A stretch of DNA of 20,134 bases from an uncultured Eubacteriales bacterium (GTDB taxonomy: Bacteria > Bacillota > Clostridia > Oscillospirales > Acutalibacteraceae): the NCBI GenBank assembly GCA_900319655.1, contig ONPH01000006.1:1-20134 (forward strand). The letters run 5' to 3'. The position numbers and the translations under genes were made by a program. Below, piece by piece: positions 1 through 6,761 of the stretch. Under the pieces are notes generated by a model. That model worked only from the letters and a program-made list of their open reading frames with translations. It did no database searches and had not been told where the DNA came from. Within the stretch, counting starts at the first letter, position 1. Every line of letters starts with the position of its first letter.

Positions 1-2
1 CC

Positions 3-1025
3 AGCATCCCCATCGGCGGAAAGTACAGACTGATTGACTTTGTGCTATCGAATATGTCAAACTCCGGTATCAACAACGTCGGAATTATCGCAAAGAGCAA
101 CTTTTTATCGCTCACCGACCACGTAGGCTCGGGCAGCGCTTACGACCTCTCTAAGAGAAGAAGCAATCTTACCCTGCTCACTCCCTACGACGGAAAGAAT
201 TTTTCCAACGAAATTGAGACAGTATATAATATGCACGGATATATCGACCACTGCCGCGAGGAGTATGTTCTGCTCTCACCCGGCAACGTTGTTTCGAACT
301 TCGACTACAACGCTCTGTTCGATTTCCACTCAAAGCACGACGCCGACGTAACCTTTGTTTACAGACGCGGAGTTGTTCCCAAGGAGTACGTTCGTCCGCT
401 CACCGTCGAGACCGACGCTGACGGCAAGGTTACCCAGGTTCGCATTACTCCCGAAATCGGTGACCAGGAGGTTAACCAGGTTTACGGCTCAATGCTTATC
501 AAAAAGTCGGTTCTTATGGAGGAGGTTCGCAACGCTCTGAGCCTTAACCAGCTCGACGCTAAGCGCCATATCCAGAGCGTGCTTGACAAATACAAGGTTT
601 ACGCCTTTGAAAACACCGGCTACACCGCGGTTATTTCCTCAATCAATTCTTACTTCGAATTCAATATGGATTTGATGAAGAAGGAAGTCCGCGATTCGCT
701 CTTTAACCCCAAGCGTCCTATCTATACCAAGGTTAGGGACGACGCTCCGTCGCGCTACGGTCTTGACAGCAGGGTTAAAAATTCAATTATCGCCCAGGGC
801 TGCGTTATCGACGGTGAGGTTGAAAACTGCGTAATCTCCAAGGGCGTTTATGTAGGCAAGGGTGCTAAGCTTTCAAACTGCATTATTATGCAGGATACAA
901 AAATCGGCAACGACACCAAGCTCAACTATGTTATCATCGACAAGGACGTTACCGTTAAGGACGAGCGTTCGCTGATGGGCTTTGATTCGTACCCGATTTA
1001 TATAGCCAAAAAATCTGTTGTTTAA
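3..1025 (+). CDS. glgD: GlgD subunit of glucose-1-phosphate adenylyltransferase (5'-truncated by the window edge)
   Basis: Partial gene; the reading frame is already open at base 3, and the first visible residues read SIPIGGKYRLIDF, the conserved N-terminal signature of the ADP-glucose pyrophosphorylase family. About 340 residues are visible, so roughly the first 25-40 are missing compared with usual family length (about 370). It has a nucleotidyltransferase domain followed by a left-handed beta-helix C-terminus, seen as hexapeptide-like repeats (IIAQGCVIDGEVENCVISKG and onwards). In Clostridia and bacilli GlgD pairs with GlgC to make ADP-glucose from glucose-1-phosphate and ATP; GlgD is generally regarded as the modulatory subunit. 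The divergence from canonical GlgC and the position just before glgA support GlgD over GlgC. glgC is probably upstream, outside the window. Confidence 0.9.
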   Translation, partial: SIPIGGKYRLIDFVLSNMSNSGINNVGIIAKSNFLSLTDHVGSGSAYDLSKRRSNLTLLTPYDGKNFSNEIETVYNMHGYIDHCREEYVLLSPGNVVSNFDYNALFDFHSKHDADVTFVYRRGVVPKEYVRPLTVETDADGKVTQVRITPEIGDQEVNQVYGSMLIKKSVLMEEVRNALSLNQLDAKRHIQSVLDKYKVYAFENTGYTAVISSINSYFEFNMDLMKKEVRDSLFNPKRPIYTKVRDDAPSRYGLDSRVKNSIIAQGCVIDGEVENCVISKGVYVGKGAKLSNCIIMQDTKIGNDTKLNYVIIDKDVTVKDERSLMGFDSYPIYIAKKSVV

Positions 1026-1055
1026 TGCTTAATCAAGCGTTGCAAGAGTGAGATT

Positions 1056-1061
1056 AGGAGG
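1056..1061 (+). promoter_or_regulatory. Ribosome-binding site of glgA
   Basis: A perfect AGGAGG stands 8 bases before the ATG at 1070 and fixes the glgA start. The 44-bp gap after glgD shows no promoter or terminator, so the two genes are probably co-transcribed. Confidence 0.85.
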
Positions 1062-1069
1062 AAAATAAA

Positions 1070-2497
1070 ATGAGAATATTATACTGCGCTTCAGAGGCAA
1101 ATCCATTCTGCGGCAGCGGCGGACTTGCCGATGTTGCGGGCAGCCTTCCGCACACCTTATGCAGAAAAGGTCAGGATTGCAGAATTGTTGTTCCGCTTTA
1201 CGGCACAATCAATCAGGACCTCAAAAACCAGATGAACTTCATCACAAACTTTACCGTTCCCGTTGCTTGGCGTCACCAGTACTGCGGTCTTTTCTGGGCA
1301 CGCTGGAACGACTGCACCTACTACTTTATCGACAACGAGTATTACTTTAAGCGCGGCACGCTCTACGGTCACTATGACGACGCCGAGAGATTTGCGTTCT
1401 TCTCTCGCGCGATCCTTGAGATGCTGCCTTATATTGACTTCCATCCCGACATTATCCACGCCAACGACTGGCAGACAGCTCTTGTTCCCACATACTACTA
1501 TCTGTTCTATTCGCACAGACCGTGGTACTACAACATCAAGAGCCTGTTTACAATCCACAATATCCAGTATCAGGGCGAGTACGGCTGGGAGGTTAATACC
1601 GAGTGCGTAGGTATTCCTGCAAGCGAGACTAAAATTCTCGAGATGAACGGCAAGCTCAATATGATGAAGGGCGCTATCGAGACGTCAACAAGAGTTTCGA
1701 CCGTATCTCCGAGCTACGCGGCTGAAATTAAAGACCCGTGGTACAGCTGGGGACTTCACGACGAGCTAAATCTCCGTCACTACAAGCTCTGCGGTATCAA
1801 GAACGGCATTGACCTTGCAAGCTATGATCCCGCGACCGATTACCAGATTTACCGCAACTACACCAAGGAGGATATGAGCGGCAAGGGCGAGTGCAAACGC
1901 GCTCTGCAGGAGAGACTCACCCTCGAGGTTAACTGGAGTATTCCGCTTGTTGCTATGGTTACACGCCTTGTATCTCACAAGGGTCTCGACCTCGTTCGCA
2001 TGGGACTTGAGGAGCTCATGAACACCGAGAATATGCAGTTCGTAATTCTCGGCTCGGGCGACAAGGAGTATGAGGACTACTTCAACTATATGCAGGCTAA
2101 GTACCCCGGCAGACTTATCTTCTGTCACGGCTTCGTACCCGAGCTTGCGCGTAAGATTTACTCAGGCGCCGACATCTTCCTTATGCCTTCGGCTCAGGAG
2201 CCCTGCGGTCTTGCTCAGATGATCGCTCTGCGCTACGGCACTATCCCCGTAGTTCGCGAGGTTGGCGGTCTTAAGGACTCTGTATTCGATTCTGCCGACA
2301 ACTACGGCAACGGCTTTACGTTCAAGAATTACTACACCGCGGATATGCAGCACGCTGTTCGCCGCGCTCTGTGGGGAATTCAGGACGAACAAGGCTGGCA
2401 CCAGCTTATGTGGCGCGCAATGATGAGCGACAACAGCTGGGAGCGTTCGGCTCAGGATTATATCAACGTTTACAGCGATACCCTCAACTGGAACTGA
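1070..2497 (+). CDS. glgA: Glycogen synthase (ADP-glucose type, GT5)
   Basis: 475 residues, the normal length for bacterial GlgA. It transfers glucose from ADP-glucose to the growing alpha-1,4-glucan chain in the cytoplasm. Family marks: the N-terminal SGGLADVAGSLP loop (residues 16-27), IIHANDWQTAL containing the conserved His-Ala-x-Asp-Trp, TRLVSHKGLDLV in the second Rossmann domain with the conserved Arg and Lys, then EPCGLAQMIALRYGT with the catalytic-region Glu, and REVGGLKDSV. The start is set by AGGAGG at 1056-1061. Odd point: the nearly universal Lys-x-Gly-Gly-Leu has Gly at residue 15 where Escherichia coli GlgA has Lys15. Everything else looks functional. It closes the glg operon; a strong terminator lies 120 bp downstream. 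Confidence 0.95.
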   Translation: MRILYCASEANPFCGSGGLADVAGSLPHTLCRKGQDCRIVVPLYGTINQDLKNQMNFITNFTVPVAWRHQYCGLFWARWNDCTYYFIDNEYYFKRGTLYGHYDDAERFAFFSRAILEMLPYIDFHPDIIHANDWQTALVPTYYYLFYSHRPWYYNIKSLFTIHNIQYQGEYGWEVNTECVGIPASETKILEMNGKLNMMKGAIETSTRVSTVSPSYAAEIKDPWYSWGLHDELNLRHYKLCGIKNGIDLASYDPATDYQIYRNYTKEDMSGKGECKRALQERLTLEVNWSIPLVAMVTRLVSHKGLDLVRMGLEELMNTENMQFVILGSGDKEYEDYFNYMQAKYPGRLIFCHGFVPELARKIYSGADIFLMPSAQEPCGLAQMIALRYGTIPVVREVGGLKDSVFDSADNYGNGFTFKNYYTADMQHAVRRALWGIQDEQGWHQLMWRAMMSDNSWERSAQDYINVYSDTLNWN

Positions 2498-2619
2498 GCC
2501 GGGTTGCCCCGGCAGGCAGTTCGCGTACTTTGGCTCTGCGCGCAGCCTGAACCCGCCGTTTCGCGGGACAGCTTGTGCTGAATCAAACGCTGTCTGTTGA
2601 TAATCAATTGCACAAAATT

Positions 2620-2653
2620 ACACCCCGGTTCGTAATGAGCCGGGGTGTTTCTT
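2620..2653 (+). terminator. Intrinsic terminator of the glg operon
   Basis: ACACCCCGG (2620-2628) pairs perfectly with CCGGGGTGT (2640-2648) across an 11-base loop, followed by a TTTCTT tract. Confidence 0.8.
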
Positions 2654-2713
2654 GTCTATTCATAATGTCCGCGACAGGCGATGATTATAACGCTGTTATC
2701 ATACAGAATAGAC
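2654..2713. repeat. Nested inverted repeat between the two terminators
   Basis: GTCTATTC (2654-2661) is the exact reverse complement of GAATAGAC (2706-2713). Inside lies a weaker hairpin at about 2680-2701 (ATGAT ... ATCAT with an inner AAC-GCT-GTT). It could fold into one bulged 60-base stem-loop. Function unknown. Confidence 0.4.
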
Positions 2714-2770
2714 ATCGACCATAATGTGCTGATTATTTCCTGTAAGGGACACTATGAGGATTTATAATTT

Positions 2771-2810
2771 CACCCCGATTCACAACTGTGAATTGGGGTG
2801 GTTTTCTTTA
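2771..2810 (+). terminator. Second terminator-like hairpin
   Basis: A 14-bp stem, 2771-2784 with 2787-2800 (one G-T wobble), closes on a 2-base gap and is followed on the + strand by GTTTTCTTT. On the - strand the downstream sequence is GAAATTATAAA, so it is a poorer terminator for the facing HTH gene. Its 5' arm resembles that of the terminator at 2620. Confidence 0.6.
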
Positions 2811-3680
2811 GTCTGTATTCAATTTTTTGATGAATGAGCAAATGATGTAGTAAAAAGGGATTGTCAGGAAAACAATCCAGCCTGCCGACCAGCCGCCACA
2901 TATATTAAAATAACCGAAAATAACATATGCCGCAGTGACAAGTACTGGGTAGGCGAAGTGAGAGGGATTGCGCTTGAATATCGCGTCAACCAGCGAGTAG
3001 TACAGCGGAATTGATAAGAAGCAAATCCAGCTAAGTGCCCAGCCAAAGTAAAGTCCGCTGAAGCCCCACGCAAGGAACGCCGCTAGGGCGATTGCCCAGA
3101 ACGGAAAGAGATTAAGAGCTTTGTGAGTTGGGTTTGAGTGATGCGCGTTTTTAAGCTCCTCGTCAACCATTACGTTGCCATTCTCGTTGGTATAAACGCG
3201 CTGCTTTCCGTTTTCCTTTACGTTCACGCCGTTCCAGCCGACGTGTACTTCATCGCCGTGCTTTTCATAAACGTTAACTCCGTCCTTAAATGAGATGTGA
3301 ACGCGGTCGCCGTCCTTGCCGTCAACGTGGATTCCGTTTTTAAATGAGACCCTGTCATATTTATAGTAGGTGGTGTTTTCATCGGGTTCAAATTCCGTTT
3401 TGCTGTCATCGGGGCTTTCTTTCTCTTCAGACTCGTCTGACTCGGATTCAGTTTTTTCTTCCTGCGCCGCTTCGGGCTTTTTGCCGGTCAAAAGTTCATC
3501 AAGGCTTATGTCGTAAAGCTCAGCCAGGCGGATTAGGTTATCGGTATCGGGCGACGCCTCTGAGCGCTCCCATTTAGATACCGCCTGACGGCTTACGCCG
3601 ATTTTCTCCGCAAGCTCCTCTTGACTGAGTCCGCTATCTTTTCTGTATTTTAAAAGCCTGTTTGCTGTCTCAATATTCAT
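2808..3680 (-). CDS. HTH (Xre/Cro-type) regulator fused to a duplicated membrane domain
   Basis: 290 residues from the ATG at 3680, chosen because GGAGGT lies just upstream; a longer frame to 3740 lacks a ribosome-binding site and would run through the promoter. Residues 3-65 are a classic Cro/C1 helix-turn-helix (LSQEELAEKIGVSRQAVSKW ... PDTDNLIRLAELYDISLDELL). Residues 68-103 are an acidic Glu/Ser-rich linker. Residues 105-175 form a predicted beta-rich segment of short repeats (VSFKNGIHVD, ISFKDGVNVY, VHVGWNGVNV). Residues 188-285 hold about four membrane segments in two similar halves. It is probably a membrane-located DNA-binding regulator whose targets are unknown. Similar HTH plus membrane-domain proteins are common in Firmicutes. 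The HTH call is firm; the sensory role is inference. Confidence 0.85.
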   Translation of the reverse strand: MNIETANRLLKYRKDSGLSQEELAEKIGVSRQAVSKWERSEASPDTDNLIRLAELYDISLDELLTGKKPEAAQEEKTESESDESEEKESPDDSKTEFEPDENTTYYKYDRVSFKNGIHVDGKDGDRVHISFKDGVNVYEKHGDEVHVGWNGVNVKENGKQRVYTNENGNVMVDEELKNAHHSNPTHKALNLFPFWAIALAAFLAWGFSGLYFGWALSWICFLSIPLYYSLVDAIFKRNPSHFAYPVLVTAAYVIFGYFNICGGWSAGWIVFLTIPFYYIICSFIKKLNTD

Positions 3681-3705
3681 AATTGTACCTCCTTTTTCTA
3701 ACCAC

Positions 3706-3711
3706 ATTATA
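3706..3711 (-). promoter_or_regulatory. Putative -10 box of the HTH regulator gene
   Basis: On the minus strand a perfect TATAAT (complement of 3706-3711) lies about 26 bases before the start codon. No good -35 is seen at 17 bp, so this may be a weak or activated promoter. The transcript leader would be only about 20 bases. Confidence 0.5.
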
Positions 3712-3756
3712 CACGCAACTGTCCCGATTGCGCCATACATTTTGCTTTACAATGTG

Positions 3757-3773
3757 CGCAACCTTTGGTTGCG
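3757..3773. other. Short perfect hairpin downstream of ruvX
   Basis: CGCAACC (3757-3763), TTT loop, GGTTGCG (3767-3773). It sits just beyond the ruvX stop on the minus strand but has no T-tract, so it may be a transcript 3'-end stabiliser rather than a terminator. Confidence 0.35.
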
Positions 3774-3786
3774 ACGAGGCGTTTTA

Positions 3787-4209
3787 TCAGGCTTTATCGC
3801 GTTTCCTTCCGTCCAAAAAATCCTGCAAAATAATCACCGCAGCGACGGCGTCTACCACGTTTTTGCGCTTTTTGCCGCGCGTGTTTGTGGCGTTTAGGTA
3901 ATTGTGGGCGGTCACGGTCGTTCCGCGTTCGTCCTGCATTACGGTTGTGGTTCCCGTCAGCTCGCTGAGCTTTTCCGCGAACGCTCTCGCGTTTTGGGCG
4001 CTTTCGCCCTCGCTGCCGTCCATATTCTTCGGAAGTCCTACGACAATCAGCTCCGCGTTCACTTCCTTTGCGGTTTGGGCGGTTTTTTCCAACAGCTTAT
4101 TCGGTGATTTTTCAAAAATAACGGTGTGCGGAGAAGCCAAAAACTCGCTTTTGTCGCACACAGCCACGCCTGTTCTCGCTTTTCCCAAGTCAACCGACAT
4201 TATTATCAT
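3787..4209 (-). CDS. ruvX: RuvX/YqgF-family RNase H-fold nuclease
   Basis: 140 residues, typical of the family. RuvX/YqgF proteins are RNase H-fold nucleases, proposed Holliday-junction resolvases and also linked to 16S rRNA 5'-end processing. Visible marks: MSVDLGKARTGVAVCD with the first catalytic Asp (residue 7), LIVVGLPKNMDGSEGESAQNARAF, QDERGTTVTA with the conserved Asp-Glu-Arg, and VDAVAAVIILQDFLD with the last acidic residue. A GGAA-type ribosome-binding site precedes the ATG at 4209; a second ATG at 4200 is possible because many family members start closer to the first beta strand. Here it appears monocistronic, unlike the alaS/yrzL (ireB)-linked arrangement common in Firmicutes. Confidence 0.9.
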   Translation of the reverse strand: MIIMSVDLGKARTGVAVCDKSEFLASPHTVIFEKSPNKLLEKTAQTAKEVNAELIVVGLPKNMDGSEGESAQNARAFAEKLSELTGTTTVMQDERGTTVTAHNYLNATNTRGKKRKNVVDAVAAVIILQDFLDGRKRDKA

Positions 4210-4238
4210 AATAAAATTCCTTTCGGTTTTTTATGTAC

Positions 4239-4267
4239 ATTATAATCCAAAAGCCGCAATATTACAA
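4239..4267 (-). promoter_or_regulatory. ruvX promoter
   Basis: On the minus strand: TTGTAA (complement of 4262-4267), a 17-bp spacer, then a perfect TATAAT (complement of 4239-4244). The transcript would start near 4232, about 22 bases before the coding start. Confidence 0.7.
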
Positions 4268-4296
4268 TAAAACAATCTAAAAATTTTCATCCTTAC

Positions 4297-4330
4297 ACCG
4301 ACAAATCCGTCGCAGCAAAGGCAATATAAT
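4297..4330 (+). promoter_or_regulatory. spoIIE promoter with possible Spo0A box
   Basis: A perfect TATAAT occurs at 4325-4330 with no recognisable sigma-A -35 at 17 bp. At 4298-4306 the complement reads ATTTGTCGG, resembling the Spo0A box (TTTGTCGAA-like) in its first seven bases, at the place where a -35 would be. Known spoIIE promoters in bacilli are Spo0A-activated. The -10 is clear; the box is a suggestion. Confidence 0.45.
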
Positions 4331-4381
4331 TGAGGTACAGTAATCAAGGGCACATAATGCTGCCCATAAGGAAGTATCAAA

Positions 4382-6694
4382 ATGACGGATGTAAAAACAA
4401 TGCGGCGCGCGCGTGCCGCTCAGACAGATTTTATCAAGACCGCAGGGCTTAATGTGCTGTTCTTCGCCTGCGGAACGCTCATTACTCGCGGCGCGGTGCT
4501 CGGCGATATGGCGCCGTTCGGCAGCTCATACGCCGCTTCGGTGCCCAAGCGCAGGCTGATACCCTCGCTGCTCGGCACGGCGCTGGGGTACATTCTGCTA
4601 AAGCCCTCGGACAGCTTTCGCTACATCGCGGTGATTATCGCAATCGGCTGCGCGAGGTGGCTTTTAAGCGACATCGGAAAAATCAGCTCGTCAAAGCTCT
4701 TCGCGCCGCTCTGCGCGTTTATCCCGACGGCGGCTACGGGCATAGCCCTGTCGTTCGGCGGAGCAGGGACGATGGCTACACTGACGGGCAGCCTGATTGA
4801 AGCCGCGTTGGCGGCGGTTGCGGCGTACTTTATCTCGTACACCTTCCGGCTTTCGTACGGCAGGCGCGGACTGACGGCGTTCACGGCTCAGGAGACCGCC
4901 TGCGTTGTAATGACCGCCTGCGTGCTGATTTTGTCGCTCGGTCAGGTCGCGATAGATAACGTATCGCTCGGCAGGATAATCGCCGTCATCGCCGTGATGT
5001 TCTGCGCGAAAAACGGCGGAGTTAACGGCGGAGCGGTCAGCGGCGCTTCAACGGGAGCGGTGTTCAGCCTCGCGCAGTTTGAGCAGGGCTTTATCTGCGG
5101 CGGATATTCGTTCGGCGGACTGATTGCCGGACTGTTCTCACCGCTCGGAAAAATCGCGACGGCGCTGTCATTTATCACGGCGGATTTTCTGATGAGCCTT
5201 GCCTTCGGCGGAGAAAAAATGAGCTCCGCAACGCTGATTGAGGGCGCTGTCGGAGCGGCGGTGTTTCTTCTTTTGCCCAAGAGCGTAGACAGGTTTATCG
5301 CCCCTATATTCAACAAGGAACGCGACGTTTCACTCGGTGAAGCCTTGCGTAAAAATATAATCGCGCGGCTGGGCTTTACCTCGAGCGCGATCCGCAACGT
5401 CAAAAACGACGTTGAGAATGTGTCGAAAAAGATGGGGGAGATGTACTCACCGACCTTTGAGTGGGTTTGCGAGAATACCGCCGCCGAGGTCTGCTCGGGC
5501 TGCGGACTGCGGATGTACTGCTACGAGCACCGCGGCGGAGTTACAAAGGACGACTTTTTCCGCCTTGAGGAGCTGCTTGGCTCCAAGGGCAGCCTCACCG
5601 CGGACGAGGTCGAGACGGCGTTTATAAAAAACTGCTGCAAGAAAAGCGAAATCGCGCATAGTATGACAGAGAACTACAAAAAGCTCCTGTCAATGCAGGA
5701 AGCCGAGCGCCGTGTGGGAGAGCTCCGCGGAGTTGTGGCAGGGCAGTTTGCAGGCGTGAGCGATATTTTAAGCGATTTGTCAAAGGAATTTTCGGCGGTG
5801 AAGAACAGCGACAGCGAAGCCGCCGAGAGGATTATCACCGAGCTCACAACCCTCGGCGCTTGTCCTTTGGAATGTTCCTGCCTTGAGGGCGAGAACGGCA
5901 GAATGAGGGTTGAGCTGATTTTGAGCGCGAAGGGCAAAAACCTCAAGCGCGGTCAGCTTTCGCGGATTGTATCGCACTGCTGTCAGCGCAGGTTTGATTT
6001 GCCCTCGGTCACGGAGGAAAACGGCAGGATTTTAGCCGCACTCTGCGAGCTTCCGCAGTACGATGTGGAAATCGGCACAGACCAGCACATCGCCGGAAAC
6101 GGCAAGCTCTGCGGCGACTGCATTGACTACTTCAACGACGGCCGCGGCAACACCTACGCCCTTGTCTGCGACGGAATGGGCACGGGCGGCAGAGCTGCGG
6201 TAGACGGAAATATGGCGTCGTCGGTGATGGGCAGGCTGCTGCGCTCGGGACTGAGCGCCGACAGCTCGCTTCAAATCGTCAACTCGGCGCTGATGATTAA
6301 GAGCGACGACGAGAGCCTGTCAACGGTAGATTTGGCAGGAATCGACCTGTACACCGGCGCGGTAACGCTCAAAAAGGCAGGCGCGGCGGCGACGTTTATC
6401 AAAAAGAACGGCAGGGTAATCAAAAAGGAGATGTCCTCGCTGCCGGCAGGAATACTCAACAACATTAAATTCGCGGAGGACGCGGTAAATTTGACGGTCG
6501 GAGATATGGTGGTTATGGTTTCGGACGGAGCGCTTACGGGCGATGACAAGTGGCTTGAAAAGCTGATAAAAACGTGGAACAAGGGCAGCACTCAGGAGCT
6601 TGCTCAGGCGGTTGTTGAGGAGGCGATCAAGCGCAGGGCAGAGAGCCGCGACGACGATATAACAGCCGTGGCAATCCGCCTTACGGAAAACTGA
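4382..6694 (+). CDS. spoIIE: Stage II sporulation protein E, membrane-bound PP2C-type serine phosphatase
   Basis: 770 residues (Bacillus subtilis SpoIIE is 827). It dephosphorylates the anti-anti-sigma factor SpoIIAA to activate sigma-F in the forespore, and acts at the polar septum. The N-terminal ~320 residues are a multi-spanning membrane region with many Ala/Gly/Leu-rich segments. A central regulatory region with a Cys cluster (around CSGCGLRMYC) follows, then a PPM/PP2C phosphatase domain from about residue 560 to the end. Metal-binding acidic residues are visible: Asp597 in CDGMGTGG, Asp715 in VSDGAL, and Asp757-759 in the final DDDITAV. A ribosome-binding site AAGGAA precedes the ATG. 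Monocistronic: divergent from ruvX and followed by a bidirectional hairpin. Its presence implies the organism can, or recently could, form endospores. Confidence 0.95.
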   Translation: MTDVKTMRRARAAQTDFIKTAGLNVLFFACGTLITRGAVLGDMAPFGSSYAASVPKRRLIPSLLGTALGYILLKPSDSFRYIAVIIAIGCARWLLSDIGKISSSKLFAPLCAFIPTAATGIALSFGGAGTMATLTGSLIEAALAAVAAYFISYTFRLSYGRRGLTAFTAQETACVVMTACVLILSLGQVAIDNVSLGRIIAVIAVMFCAKNGGVNGGAVSGASTGAVFSLAQFEQGFICGGYSFGGLIAGLFSPLGKIATALSFITADFLMSLAFGGEKMSSATLIEGAVGAAVFLLLPKSVDRFIAPIFNKERDVSLGEALRKNIIARLGFTSSAIRNVKNDVENVSKKMGEMYSPTFEWVCENTAAEVCSGCGLRMYCYEHRGGVTKDDFFRLEELLGSKGSLTADEVETAFIKNCCKKSEIAHSMTENYKKLLSMQEAERRVGELRGVVAGQFAGVSDILSDLSKEFSAVKNSDSEAAERIITELTTLGACPLECSCLEGENGRMRVELILSAKGKNLKRGQLSRIVSHCCQRRFDLPSVTEENGRILAALCELPQYDVEIGTDQHIAGNGKLCGDCIDYFNDGRGNTYALVCDGMGTGGRAAVDGNMASSVMGRLLRSGLSADSSLQIVNSALMIKSDDESLSTVDLAGIDLYTGAVTLKKAGAAATFIKKNGRVIKKEMSSLPAGILNNIKFAEDAVNLTVGDMVVMVSDGALTGDDKWLEKLIKTWNKGSTQELAQAVVEEAIKRRAESRDDDITAVAIRLTEN

Positions 6695-6705
6695 ATTTTT
6701 CGCAT

Positions 6706-6749
6706 AAAAAAAGTAGGGGTCGGTCGAGACGCGACCCCTACAATGTTTT
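6706..6749. terminator. Bidirectional terminator between spoIIE and the serpin gene
   Basis: A 10-bp perfect stem, 6713-6722 with 6732-6741, and a 9-base loop. On the minus strand it is followed by seven T, an excellent terminator for the serpin operon; on the plus strand by AATGTTTT, adequate for spoIIE. Confidence 0.8.
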
Positions 6750-6761
6750 AAGGTTTCTGTT

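Larger units (their letters stand above)
2498..2807. other. Intergenic gap of about 310 bp after glgA, convergent with the HTH regulator
   Basis: No credible protein-coding frame. It holds a short GC-rich hairpin at 2498-2513 (GCCGGG, 4-base loop, CCCGGC) straight after the glgA stop, terminator-like hairpins at 2620-2648 and 2771-2800, and between them an inverted repeat 2654-2661/2706-2713. The remainder shows nothing recognisable. Confidence 0.6.
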
